In this document: positions 1 to 8,233 of the stretch, in pieces
Layout: each line of letters begins with the position of its first letter
How positions within the stretch are numbered: position 1 is the stretch's first letter
Assembly: GCA_003223645.1 (NCBI GenBank)
Contig: QHVT01000003.1
Coordinates: 434,001-498,000 of the forward strand
Source of the DNA: Acidobacteriota bacterium
GTDB lineage: Bacteria; Acidobacteriota; Thermoanaerobaculia; Gp7-AA8
Length of the DNA stretch: 64,000 nt
Direction of reading: 5' to 3'
The notes under the pieces: generated by a model
Told to the model about the DNA's origin: nothing
Seen by the model: only the letters and a program-made list of their open reading frames with translations
Databases searched by the model: none
Made by a program: the position numbers and the translations under genes

Positions 1-1
1 G

Positions 2-1366
2 CTGCTCTTCCTGCTGCGCCCACTCCGTTGCCGCGACGACGGGCGTTCCGACGGGCGCGAGCGCGGCGCCGCCGGGCACGAGCAGTTCCTGCTCGCCGAT
101 TTGCACGTGGAGAAAATCGCCGGACGTGCGCGCCTCGGCGTTGGCGGGCAGCGCGACGGGACGCGTCGACGCGGTGGTCGACGTCACGAGCGGATCGGTC
201 GCCGCGCCGAAGCTGATCGTCGACGTGACGCTCGGACGATGCAGCACGGACCAGAACACGTCCGCGCCGAGGAGTTGCTGCCGCTCGACCGGACGCAGTA
301 TCCATCCCTGTCGCAGCATCGCTTCCGCTTCGTCGTCGCGCCTCTCGTTTGCTGCGACGACGGCGAGCGAGTAGTAGACGTCCGCGTCGCGCGAGCCGAT
401 GCGCGCGAGGCGCTGCAGATAGCTGGTCGCGCGCTCGTCGTAGCCGAGGGCCATCAGCGCGTCAGCGGACTCCATCCAGATCGCGTCACGACCGGGACCG
501 AGATTGAGCGCGTGCTCGAACGCGAGCGCGGCGGCCGACTCGTCGCTCTGCATCAGCGCTAGGCGTCCGCGCAGGATCTCGACGAGCGGGATGTCCGAGG
601 GAGAAGGAAACGCATCGAGAGCGCGCTTCGCCGCGTCGACGTTCGTCTGCTGCAGATCGAACTGAATCTTCCAGAGCTTCGCAATCGTGTTCGCGCCGGC
701 TTCGACGACGCCGTTGCCCGAGGTGACGGCGCGACGAAGGGGCAACAAACTTCGGAGCGCCGTCTGAGTGGAGCGGCGGGCTCTTAGCCCGCCGACGTCG
801 GCTTCCGGCGGGCTAAGAGCCCGCCGCTCCACATTCCAATACGGAATCACGACCAGCGCGAGGGCGGCCGCGATCATCACGATTTGAATGCTGCGGCGCG
901 CGCTGAGAAATGCGGCACCCGCGGTGAGCGCAGCAGCGAGCAGCACCAGCGCGAGTGGTTTTTGATTGTCGACCGGAGAAAGCGGCGGCGTAGCCGCCGC
1001 AGTCCAAAGAGGTTTCTTCTCCGACGGCTGCGCGAGAAAACGGATGTCGTAGATCTTCCCGTCTCTCATCTCGAAGATCAGCGCGTCATCGAATCCCGAC
1101 GGATACGACACCGAGAACGCCGCCATCTTGTCCTTGAGCGCCGGCACGACCGTCTGCAACTGCCACTGCGCGCCTTCGCGCGGTCCGACGCGTACTTCGA
1201 TCTCCTCGTCGAGATTCGGCAGCATGCGCAGCGGCGAATCCTTCGAGAGGTTCTCGTGGATCGCCGCCGGTCCGCGGCTCAGGTAATCCGCCGCGATCCG
1301 CACTCCCGCGTGCTCCGCGTCCGAGATCGGGCGGACAGCCAGCACCAGGGCGAGAACGAAGTTCAT
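2..1366 (-). CDS. Membrane-anchored TPR protein, C-terminus beyond window edge
   Basis: I read one open frame from an ATG at 1366 down to base 2 with no stop, giving 455 codons, so the C-terminus lies outside the window. The N-terminus has a short hydrophobic stretch (MNFVLALVLAV). Two hydrophobic segments follow at about residues 140-177. After residue 200 comes an alpha-helical region with tetratricopeptide-like helices, for example around ALAFEHALNLGPGRDAIWME. Residues about 179-200 are encoded by a palindromic mini-element (768-832) that stays in frame. The gene diverges from the GntR regulator with an 85 bp gap. No enzymatic motif is visible. A role as a protein-protein interaction scaffold is inference. 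Confidence 0.7.
   Translation of the reverse strand, partial: MNFVLALVLAVRPISDAEHAGVRIAADYLSRGPAAIHENLSKDSPLRMLPNLDEEIEVRVGPREGAQWQLQTVVPALKDKMAAFSVSYPSGFDDALIFEMRDGKIYDIRFLAQPSEKKPLWTAAATPPLSPVDNQKPLALVLLAAALTAGAAFLSARRSIQIVMIAAALALVVIPYWNVERRALSPPEADVGGLRARRSTQTALRSLLPLRRAVTSGNGVVEAGANTIAKLWKIQFDLQQTNVDAAKRALDAFPSPSDIPLVEILRGRLALMQSDESAAALAFEHALNLGPGRDAIWMESADALMALGYDERATSYLQRLARIGSRDADVYYSLAVVAANERRDDEAEAMLRQGWILRPVERQQLLGADVFWSVLHRPSVTSTISFGAATDPLVTSTTASTRPVALPANAEARTSGDFLHVQIGEQELLVPGGAALAPVGTPVVAATEWAQQEEQ
768..832. repeat. Palindromic mini-element (GTGGAGCGG family) inside a gene
   Basis: A 65 bp near-perfect inverted repeat begins GTGGAGCGGCGGGC and ends with the complement GCCCGCCGCTCCAC. 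It lies inside the TPR gene and is translated in frame as roughly 22 residues (starting VERRALSPP). The same terminal sequence recurs at 4583-4652, 22394-22479 and 24179-24267. Confidence 0.9.
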
Positions 1367-1388
1367 GGGGAAGCGCGCATTGTACCCC

Positions 1389-1434
1389 TTGACAGACGTC
1401 GAACGCAGACCTACTGTATTGGTAACCTAATACA
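1389..1434 (+). promoter_or_regulatory. Promoter and likely auto-operator of the GntR/YtrA regulator
   Basis: A consensus -35 TTGACA (1389-1394) is followed after 17 nt by TACTGT (1412-1417). An inverted repeat, TGTATT-N8-AATACA (1415-1434), overlaps the -10 and the start-site region. Its position and symmetry fit a dimeric YtrA-type repressor operator, as known for this subfamily. Self-repression of the downstream regulator-exporter operon is inference. Confidence 0.65.
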
Positions 1435-1451
1435 CTGGTCCAGCAGGAATC

Positions 1452-1853
1452 ATGAACATGTTTGATATCAATCCCAGTCAGGCCGCCCCGATCTGGCGGC
1501 AAATCGAAGAGGGAATGCGGCGGATGATCTCCCTCGGCACGCTCGCGCCGGGCGACACCGTTCCGTCGGTGCGCGAGCTCGCCCAGCAGCTCCGCGTCAA
1601 TCCCAACACCGTCGCCCGAGCCTATCAACGGCTCACCGACGCCGGCGTGTTCGCCGTGCGGCGCGGCGAGGGAACGTTTGTCAGCGAAGAGCCGACACAA
1701 CTCAAAAAATCCGAACGCCACGACACGCTGCGCGAGGCGGCCACGCGTTACGCCGGCACCGCAGTCTCCGTCGGCGCGACGCTCGATGACGCGTCGCGCG
1801 AGCTGGGGAACAGCTACGAGCGCGTCGTGCGCGAGCACAGGAGGAAAGCATGA
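1452..1853 (+). CDS. GntR-family transcriptional regulator, YtrA subfamily
   Basis: This 133-residue protein has an N-terminal winged helix-turn-helix: PIWRQIEEGMRRMI near residue 12, and SVRELAQQLRVNPNTVARAY near residues 35-55. The rest is a short helical tail, which is the YtrA architecture with no large effector domain. The ATG at 1452 follows a purine-rich AGCAGGA, spacing about 4. The gene overlaps the ABC ATPase by ATGA at 1850. In YtrA systems the regulator represses its own ABC-2 exporter operon until cell-envelope stress or an antibiotic is present. The operator-like repeat upstream supports the same arrangement here. Confidence 0.93.
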   Translation: MNMFDINPSQAAPIWRQIEEGMRRMISLGTLAPGDTVPSVRELAQQLRVNPNTVARAYQRLTDAGVFAVRRGEGTFVSEEPTQLKKSERHDTLREAATRYAGTAVSVGATLDDASRELGNSYERVVREHRRKA

Positions 1854-2731
1854 CCGGCATTCGAGCGGAACACGTGACGATCCGCTACGGAAAGCGGACC
1901 GCAGTCGATGACGTCTCTTTCGACGTCGTTCCCGGATCGGTGTACGCACTTCTCGGCCGCAACGGAGCAGGCAAGTCTTCGCTCGTTCGCGCGCTCACCG
2001 GAAACCTGCGCGCCGATCTCGGCAAGATGGAAGTTCTCGGCAAGGACGCCTGGAGCGGACGCGCGCCGCTGATGGAGCGCGTCGGAATCGTGTCCGAGGA
2101 ACCGGATGCGCCGCCGGAAATGCGCGTGAAAGAGCTGGCGTGGTTTTCGTCGCGGCTCTATTCGCGCTGGCAGCAGAAGGCGTTCGACGAGCGCATCGCG
2201 CGCTTCGGGATCGCACAGACGTCGCGCATGGGTGAGCTGTCGAAGGGACAGAAGAAGCAGGTGACGCTCGCGCTGGCGCTGGCGATCTCGCCCGAGGTCC
2301 TGATCCTCGACGATCCGACCCTCGGTCTCGACGTCGTCGCACGCAAGTCGCTGTTCGAAGAAGTGATCGCGCACATGGCCGACTTCGGCATCACCGTCTT
2401 CATGACCACGCACGACCTCGCGCCGGTGGAAGCGGTTGCGGATCGCGTCGGCATCCTGCGCAACGGCAAGCTCGTTCTCGACGAAGAGATCGACACGCTG
2501 AAGTCGCGCTTCCGCCGCATCCGCTTCGCGAGCCAGCCGGTCGCGCTGTCGACGGCGAACCTCATCGCCGCGACCGTGCGGCAGTGGGGGAGCGGCACCG
2601 AGGCAGTGGTCAGCAACTACGACGACCTCGCCTTCGAGCGATTCCGCGACGTGTCGCATCTGCAGGCCGAAGTGACGCCGATGTCGCTCGAAGAAATTTT
2701 CATCGCCGTCGCCGGCGAGCAGGGGGAATGA
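1850..2731 (+). CDS. ABC-2 exporter ATP-binding protein
   Basis: This 293-residue ATPase has Walker A GRNGAGKS at about residues 36-43, signature LSKGQ at about 130-134, Walker B LILDD near 151-155 and the H-loop MTTHD. The residue after the Walker B aspartate is Asp (LDDPT), where most ABC ATPases have the catalytic Glu. I recall this as frequent in YtrB-like exporters, but it is worth noting. The protein powers the permease encoded 1 nt downstream. The substrate is unknown; a peptide or envelope-active compound would be usual for a YtrA-controlled exporter. Confidence 0.93.
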   Translation: MTGIRAEHVTIRYGKRTAVDDVSFDVVPGSVYALLGRNGAGKSSLVRALTGNLRADLGKMEVLGKDAWSGRAPLMERVGIVSEEPDAPPEMRVKELAWFSSRLYSRWQQKAFDERIARFGIAQTSRMGELSKGQKKQVTLALALAISPEVLILDDPTLGLDVVARKSLFEEVIAHMADFGITVFMTTHDLAPVEAVADRVGILRNGKLVLDEEIDTLKSRFRRIRFASQPVALSTANLIAATVRQWGSGTEAVVSNYDDLAFERFRDVSHLQAEVTPMSLEEIFIAVAGEQGE

Positions 2732-2732
2732 C

Positions 2733-4583
2733 ATGAGCAGCACATTAGTGATCGCGAGCCGCGAGCTTCGCGAACGATCGAGAGTGTTCGTGATGGCGGG
2801 GGCGATGGCCCTGATGCCGTTCCTTGCCGCGCTGATTCCGGCGGTGAGCAGTGACCGTCCGCAGGCGATCGCCGGGGTAGGCGGATTCCTCGGCGTGGCG
2901 ATGGCGCTCGGCGTCGCGCTCGCGCTGGGCGGATCGACGATTGTTGGTGACCTGGTCTCGCGGCGGATGTCGTTTTACTTTTCCAAACCGGTTTCACCTG
3001 CCGCGATCTGGTTCGGGAAGATGCTCGCCGCGCTCGCGATGAGCGTCGCCTGCTTCGTGATCATCGCGGCGCCGGCGTTTCTCGCGACGGGCAATCAATG
3101 GATCGCGACGTTCGGCGGCACGCGCCTTCTTCCTTACCTGGGCGGCGGCATTCTGCTGATGTTCCTCATCAGCCACACGCTCAACACGATGGTGCGCTCG
3201 CGCTCCGCGCTGGTGGGACTCGACTTCGTCCTGACCGCCGTGTGTCTCGGCGCGATCTTCTACATCGTGAAGCCCCTCGTCCTTGCGGGCGCCGTGATCG
3301 GACTGATTCTCCTCGGCATCATCGGCGGAGCGATCATCCTGACGCTCTTCTTCGCGCCGCTCTGGCAACTCGCGCGCGGGCGCAGCGACATCAAACGGAG
3401 CCACATCGCGCTTTCGCGCGCGATCTGGACGTCGGCGGTGATCGTGCTCGCCGTGGCCGGCCTGTATGCCGCGTGGGTGGTGAATGTCGCGCCGAAGGAT
3501 TTCACGTACATCGTCGACCTCGAACAATCGCCGGGCGGCAACGCGATTTTCCTCACCGGCGCGACGCCTGCGCGCGGCGACTATCGCGCGTCGTACATCG
3601 TCGATCTGAACAGCGGCAAGTATGAGCGGATCGACACGCTGCCGTGGTGGGGAGTGCGCTTCTCGCAGAGCGGCAACGCCGTGGCGTGGATGCAGCCGGT
3701 GTCGCTGATCAAGCCCGCGGAGCAGCTCGAGATTTACACGAAGCGGCTGGATCAGCCGGACGCGCGTGCGGTCGCGACGGGAATCCGGCGAAGCATGGGC
3801 AACGACTTCGCGCTCTCGCCGGAAGGCACGCGCGTCGTGGTCGCGAGCGCTCAAACGATCGCGGTGCAGGATCTGGCGTCGCATCGCATCCTCGCGTCCG
3901 TTCCGAAGAGCGGCTTTGCGGTCGAGCTCTACTTCGTCACACCCGACGTGGTCCGCGTGCATCTGGCGCATCCCAACTCCTCGACGCTGGAGATCTACGA
4001 GCTCGACATCCCGTCGAAGAAGTTCGTGAAGACCGGTGAAGTGACCACGGACCGCACGTACGTGAACGCGCACGTGTCGCCCGACGGCTCACGCATCGTT
4101 CTTCCGCGATCGGGCGTCGTGGCGGACGCGCGGACCGGCGCGATCGTGACGAAGCTGCCGGTGGTCATGCCCAGTCACGCCGGTACGGCGATTCTGAGCG
4201 ACGGAACGATCGCGGTCTCGAAGCACGCCAAAGGCGCTCCGCAAGTCACGCTGTCGCTCTTCGCTCCCGACGGCACGCTGAAGCACGAAGTCGCGCTGCC
4301 GGGGCGCGGCGGCTGGATCATGGCAGAGGTGGAAGGCGGGAAGCTGGTCGTGATGAACAGCCTGGGCGAGAACGACGCGAGCGGAAACAAATCTCGAATG
4401 TACGTGGTCGATACCGCGCGCGGCACGATCGAGCGGGCGATCAACGATCTGCACGGACCGTGGAACTGGCGTAATCCGCAGCTCGCGCATTTCTCCGCGA
4501 ACGCGAAGCTCGTCGCGGTCAACGGGGACCGAAAGCTCGTGACGTGGAACCCGACGACGGGAGCGGTGACGCCGCTGAAGTAG
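2733..4583 (+). CDS. ABC-2 permease fused to a C-terminal WD40/propeller-like domain
   Basis: This 616-residue protein has about six membrane segments in residues 1-245 (for example LMPFLAALIPAV and AVIGLILLGIIGGAIIL), typical of ABC-2 transporter permeases. It is followed by about 370 residues of beta-rich repeats containing FSQSGNAVAW, LSPEGTRVVVAS, VSPDGSRIVLP and HFSANAKLVAVNG, which resemble blades of a WD40/TolB-like propeller. The propeller is unusual on an exporter permease and probably lies outside the membrane. The stop codon TAG is at the edge of a palindromic element. The start ATG is 1 nt after the ATPase stop, indicating translational coupling. Confidence 0.88.
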   Translation: MSSTLVIASRELRERSRVFVMAGAMALMPFLAALIPAVSSDRPQAIAGVGGFLGVAMALGVALALGGSTIVGDLVSRRMSFYFSKPVSPAAIWFGKMLAALAMSVACFVIIAAPAFLATGNQWIATFGGTRLLPYLGGGILLMFLISHTLNTMVRSRSALVGLDFVLTAVCLGAIFYIVKPLVLAGAVIGLILLGIIGGAIILTLFFAPLWQLARGRSDIKRSHIALSRAIWTSAVIVLAVAGLYAAWVVNVAPKDFTYIVDLEQSPGGNAIFLTGATPARGDYRASYIVDLNSGKYERIDTLPWWGVRFSQSGNAVAWMQPVSLIKPAEQLEIYTKRLDQPDARAVATGIRRSMGNDFALSPEGTRVVVASAQTIAVQDLASHRILASVPKSGFAVELYFVTPDVVRVHLAHPNSSTLEIYELDIPSKKFVKTGEVTTDRTYVNAHVSPDGSRIVLPRSGVVADARTGAIVTKLPVVMPSHAGTAILSDGTIAVSKHAKGAPQVTLSLFAPDGTLKHEVALPGRGGWIMAEVEGGKLVVMNSLGENDASGNKSRMYVVDTARGTIERAINDLHGPWNWRNPQLAHFSANAKLVAVNGDRKLVTWNPTTGAVTPLK

Positions 4584-4652
4584 TGGAGCGGCGGCCGCTC
4601 TCGGCCGCCGGATTCTCGCGGGGGTCGGCGCCCGAAGCGGGCGCCGCTCCAC
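4583..4652. repeat. Palindromic mini-element between converging genes
   Basis: GTGGAGCGG and CCGCTCCAC arms enclose two smaller perfect hairpins (GGCGGCCG/CGGCCGCC and GGCGCCCG/CGGGCGCC). The element fills the whole gap between the permease and rplT. Both genes end in TAG exactly at its edges. It probably also acts as a bidirectional terminator, which is inference. Confidence 0.88.
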
Positions 4653-5011
4653 TACTTCGGCCGTGCCGCTTTCGCGCTCTCGACGAGCACGGTGAATCCG
4701 GCGGCGTCGTGAACGGCGATGTCGGCGAGGACTTTGCGGTCCATTGTGTTGCCGGCCGCTTTCAGTCCGCTGATGAACTGGGAGTAGGACATCCCGTTCA
4801 GCCGCGCCGCGGCGTTGATGCGGGCGATCCAGAGCTTGCGGAAGTCACCCTTGCGATCCTTGCGGCCGGTAAACGCCGAGTTCAGCGCCTTGTCGACGGC
4901 CTGCTTCGCGATGCGGTGTCCGCGCGACTTCATCCCGTAGAAGCCCTTAGCGAGCTTCAGGATTTTCACGCGGCGATTCTTTCTCTTCGGACCTCGTTTG
5001 ACTCTTGCCAT
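4652..5011 (-). CDS. rplT: 50S ribosomal protein L20
   Basis: This 119-residue, highly basic protein begins [19 protein letters not shown] and contains the family motifs [18 protein letters not shown] and [12 protein letters not shown]. Length and sequence are canonical for bL20, which binds 23S rRNA early in large-subunit assembly. In many bacteria L20 also represses translation of its own operon; no recognisable pseudoknot site was identified here. It is the last gene of thrS-infC-rpmI-rplT. Confidence 0.99.
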   Translation of the reverse strand: MARVKRGPKRKNRRVKILKLAKGFYGMKSRGHRIAKQAVDKALNSAFTGRKDRKGDFRKLWIARINAAARLNGMSYSQFISGLKAAGNTMDRKVLADIAVHDAAGFTVLVESAKAARPK

Positions 5012-5079
5012 GTTCTCCTCGTTCCTTTCTTTTCGAGCGGCCGGGTCAGGAGTAAGGTGTTACCCGGGCGCGCTCCGTT

Positions 5080-5157
5080 GTGAGGCTCAGAGGCTCACAG
5101 ACTCATGGGCTCACAGAATCGATGAGCCCATGCGCCTGTGAGCCCATGCGCCTCTAC
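5080..5157. repeat. Short direct and inverted repeats between rplT and rpmI
   Basis: The spacer carries repeated GTGAGCCCATG and GAGGCTCA units in both orientations (CTCATGGGCTCACAG near 5102 against CTGTGAGCCCATG near 5131), able to fold into an imperfect hairpin. It resembles the octamer-type simple repeats at 14.4-14.5 kb. No function is evident. Confidence 0.6.
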
Positions 5158-5351
5158 TTGTACGGCAACATGCGCTTCACGGTCTTCGCGTTCGCGCTCG
5201 AGACCTCGACTTCGGCGCCCAGCTTCGCCTTACGGCCCGGGCGCTTCTTGGTCAGGATGTGCGAATGAAACGCGTGATTGCGCTGGAGTTTGCCCGAACC
5301 GGTCTTCTTGAACCGTTTCGCGGCTCCGCGATGCGTCTTCATCTTAGGCAT
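5154..5351 (-). CDS. rpmI: 50S ribosomal protein L35
   Basis: This 65-residue basic protein, MPKMKTHRGAAKRFKKTGSG, carries the family motif NHAFHSHILTKK and ends KRMLPYK. Length and motifs are canonical for bL35. It lies between infC and rplT, in the standard order of this translation operon. Confidence 0.99.
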   Translation of the reverse strand: MPKMKTHRGAAKRFKKTGSGKLQRNHAFHSHILTKKRPGRKAKLGAEVEVSSANAKTVKRMLPYK

Positions 5352-5404
5352 AACTTTCCCCTAAAGGCTTGGTGCGTAACCTGGTTGTCCTGCGGATGAT
5401 TCCC

Positions 5405-5490
5405 GTCATCCTGAGCAAAGCGAAGGATCTCGAGTTGCGCGTTCTTGGCCTTTGGAGATCCTTCGCCGTCTTCGCGGCTTCAGGATGACG
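5405..5490. repeat. Palindromic element, GTCATCCTGAGC family
   Basis: The arms GTCATCCTGAGC...GAAGGATCTC and GAGATCCTTCGCC...CAGGATGAC pair with each other over roughly 35 bp. The element sits between infC and rpmI, inside the operon. Related copies, longer because they have extra outer arms, occur at 40762-40904, 49142-49284 and 49286-49429. Confidence 0.88.
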
Positions 5491-5502
5491 CGTCTTCGCG
5501 CG

Positions 5503-6054
<552 letters not shown>

Positions 6055-6057
<3 letters not shown>

Positions 6058-6070
6058 ACGAAAGTCCTCC
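6055..6070 (-). promoter_or_regulatory. Shine-Dalgarno and AUU initiation site of infC
   Basis: On the minus strand, AGGAGG is followed by 8 nt and then ATT, in frame with the conserved IF-3 N-terminus. No ATG, GTG or TTG in this frame lies close to a ribosome-binding site. This fixes the start codon and implies IF-3-sensitive initiation. Confidence 0.85.
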
Positions 6071-6104
6071 TGTTGTTGGGTCGATCAATGTACGTATAAA
6101 TGGA

Positions 6105-8024
6105 TTACAAAGTCAACGCGCGTGAACGCGCCTGTTCCTGAGCAATTCCAATCAGTTCCTCGACGCTCACGGTCGGCTGGTCGCCTCCGCTGCGCTTGCG
6201 CAGCGTGACGGTTCCGGCCGCGGCCTCCTTCTCTCCGACGACGAGCATGAACGGGATCTTCTGCAGCTGCGCGTCGCGGATCTTCGCGCCGAGCTTTTCG
6301 TTGCTGCGGTCGACTTCGACGCGCAGGTTCGCGGCCTTCAGTTTCTTCCCGACTTCGTCCGCGTAGTCGACGAATTTCTCCGACAGCGGCAGCACGATCG
6401 CCTGCACGGGCGCGAGCCAGAACGGGAACGCGCCGGCGAAGTGCTCGATGAGAATCGCGATGAACCGCTCGAACGATCCATAAATCGCGCGGTGCAAAAC
6501 GGCCGTTCTGTGCTCGGCGTTGTCTTCACCGATGTACATGAGATCGAAGCGCTCCGGCGCGTTGTAGTCGAGCTGGATGGTTCCGAGCTGCCACTTGCGC
6601 CCGATGCTGTCGGACACGTCGAAGTCGATCTTCGGACCGTAGAACGCACCGTCGCCCGGCTTCATCTCATAGGGGCGGCGGAGGGAATCGAGAGCGCGCT
6701 TGAGCATCGCTTCGGCACGGTCCCAGAGCGCGTCGTCGCCGATCCGCTGCTCCGGACGAGTCGCGAACTTCGCGATGTAGTCGAGACCAAAGGACGAGTA
6801 CACCTCATCGAGCAGCTCGACAAAGCGTCGAACTTCTTCTGTCACCTGCTCTTCCATGCAGAGGATGTGCGCGTCGTCCTGAGCGAACTGCCGCACGCGA
6901 GTGAGACCGCTCAACACGCCCGATGCCTCGTTGCGATGCAGGGGATCGTGCGTGCTGTAACGCACCGGCAGTTGGCGATAGCTGTGCCGCTTCATCTTGT
7001 ACAGCAGATAGTGAGACGGGCAGTTCATCGGCTTGAGAGAAAAATCGTGTTCCCCGGTCTCGCTGTCGAGCACGAGGAACATGTTCTCCTTGTACTTTCC
7101 CCAGTGTCCGCTGATCTCCCAGAGACCCTTGTTGAACATCAGCGGAGTCTTCACTTCGAGGTAACCGTTCTCGCGAGTCATCTCGCGCATGTAGTGCGCG
7201 AGGGTGTTGTACAGAGTGGTTCCTTTCGGGGTCCAGAACGCGGCGCCCGGCGCGAAGGGATGGAACTGGAAGAGATCGAGCTCTTTGCCGAGCTTGCGGT
7301 GATCGCGCGCTTTCGCTTGCTCGATCTGCTTCAGGTGGGCGTCGAGCTGCTCCTTGTCCGCCCACGCGGTGCCGTAGATGCGCTGCAGCATCGCGTTGCG
7401 CTCATCGCCGCGCCAGTACGCGCCGGCGACGGAGAGCAATTTGAAGGCGCCGAGGCGGCCGGTGGAGGGGACGTGCGGTCCGCGGCAGAGATCGAACCAT
7501 TCGCCCTGCCGGTAGACGGACAGCGCCTCGTCGCCGGGGATGGCCTTGATGATCTCGACCTTATACTTTTCGCCGAGCTTGTCGAAGGTTGCAATCGCCT
7601 CGTCGCGGCTCCACTCCTCGCGGCGGATCGGCAGATCGCGCTTCGCGATCTCGGTCATCTTCTCTTCGATGCGGCGCAGGTCCTCGTCGCTGAACGGACG
7701 CTCCGTTCCGAAATCGTAGAAAAACCCGTTCTCGATCACCGGACCGATCGTCACCTGCGTTCCCGGAAACAGCTCCTGCACCGCCATCGCCATGAGGTGC
7801 GCGGTCGAGTGGCGGATGGTGTCGAGACCCGCGTCCGACTTCGGCGTCACGATCTCGACTTTCGCGCCTTCGGCCACGGGCGCGTAGACGTCGACGACCT
7901 TGCCGTTCACCTTGCCGGCGATCGCGTCCTTCGCGAGACGCTTTCCGATCGACGCCGCAACGTCGGCGACAGTCGCGTTGTCGGGGACCTCTTTGATGGA
8001 ACCGTCGGGAAGCTGGATGTTCAT
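6105..8024 (-). CDS. thrS: Threonine-tRNA ligase
   Basis: This 639-residue class II synthetase, close to the 642 of E. coli, begins [19 protein letters not shown] (TGS domain). An editing domain follows with [20 protein letters not shown]. The catalytic core includes [23 protein letters not shown], a motif-2 type [20 protein letters not shown] and motif-3 [11 protein letters not shown], then an anticodon-binding domain. I chose the ATG at 8024; the frame stays open further upstream but that region holds the leader peptide and terminator. It charges tRNA-Thr. It heads the infC-rpmI-rplT operon with a 47 nt gap to infC. Confidence 0.98.
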   Translation of the reverse strand: MNIQLPDGSIKEVPDNATVADVAASIGKRLAKDAIAGKVNGKVVDVYAPVAEGAKVEIVTPKSDAGLDTIRHSTAHLMAMAVQELFPGTQVTIGPVIENGFFYDFGTERPFSDEDLRRIEEKMTEIAKRDLPIRREEWSRDEAIATFDKLGEKYKVEIIKAIPGDEALSVYRQGEWFDLCRGPHVPSTGRLGAFKLLSVAGAYWRGDERNAMLQRIYGTAWADKEQLDAHLKQIEQAKARDHRKLGKELDLFQFHPFAPGAAFWTPKGTTLYNTLAHYMREMTRENGYLEVKTPLMFNKGLWEISGHWGKYKENMFLVLDSETGEHDFSLKPMNCPSHYLLYKMKRHSYRQLPVRYSTHDPLHRNEASGVLSGLTRVRQFAQDDAHILCMEEQVTEEVRRFVELLDEVYSSFGLDYIAKFATRPEQRIGDDALWDRAEAMLKRALDSLRRPYEMKPGDGAFYGPKIDFDVSDSIGRKWQLGTIQLDYNAPERFDLMYIGEDNAEHRTAVLHRAIYGSFERFIAILIEHFAGAFPFWLAPVQAIVLPLSEKFVDYADEVGKKLKAANLRVEVDRSNEKLGAKIRDAQLQKIPFMLVVGEKEAAAGTVTLRKRSGGDQPTVSVEELIGIAQEQARSRALTL

Positions 8025-8032
8025 GTTGACCT

Positions 8033-8066
8033 CATAACAAAAGCAGGGCCTTTTGGGGCCCTGCTT
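8033..8066 (-). terminator. Intrinsic terminator/attenuator hairpin ahead of thrS
   Basis: On the minus strand AGCAGGGCC pairs with GGCCCTGCT across a CCAAAA loop, followed by TTTTG. It stands only 9 nt before the thrS ATG, a position that makes sense as an attenuator. The 5' arm GCAGGGC can alternatively pair with GCCCTGC at the end of the leader peptide coding region. Confidence 0.8.
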
Positions 8067-8103
8067 CGGTGATCGTTTTGATTCGGGGATTTCAAACGGA
8101 CGA

Positions 8104-8172
8104 TCAACGGCAGGGCGACGAGCTCGTGCTCGTCGTTCGCGTCTGGCCGATAGTCGTCGTCGTTCGGAACAT
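8104..8172 (-). CDS. Threonine-rich leader peptide of thrS
   Basis: This is a 22-codon open frame from an ATG at 8172 to a TGA ending at 8104. Eight of 22 residues are Thr, in blocks beginning [16 protein letters not shown]. This is the hallmark of an amino-acid biosynthetic or synthetase attenuator peptide. Its last codons (CCC TGC CGT) contain the segment that can pair with the 5' arm of the terminator. An extended -10 (TGCTATACT) lies 13 nt upstream of the ATG, so the message would be nearly leaderless and no clear Shine-Dalgarno is seen. Confidence 0.8.
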   Translation of the reverse strand: MFRTTTTIGQTRTTSTSSSPCR

Positions 8173-8185
8173 AAAGAGGTCAGCG

Positions 8186-8194
8186 AGTATAGCA
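8186..8194 (-). promoter_or_regulatory. Extended -10 promoter for the thrS leader
   Basis: Minus-strand TGCTATACT is a TG-extended -10 (TATACT at 8191-8186). The expected start site is about 8179, a few nucleotides before the leader peptide ATG at 8172. No good -35 is visible, which an extended -10 can tolerate. Confidence 0.65.
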
Positions 8195-8233
8195 CGCGGG
8201 AACACTGCTTGATTCCCCGTGAGATTCCTGGCG

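Noticed and set aside
2994-4073. Long antisense frame of 359 codons opposite the ABC permease, and similar long shadows opposite thrS, the GGDEF/EAL gene and the glycoside-hydrolase gene
   Set aside because: High GC content keeps antisense frames open; they are Arg/His-rich with no motifs, and the sense strand encodes a recognised protein.
4583-4652. Attachment site or insertion-sequence end
   Set aside because: No transposase, integrase or target duplication accompanies it, and near-identical elements recur throughout the window.
8033-8192. T-box riboswitch upstream of thrS
   Set aside because: No AGGGTGGNACCGCG T-box or specifier-loop architecture is visible; the leader peptide and alternative pairing explain the region better.
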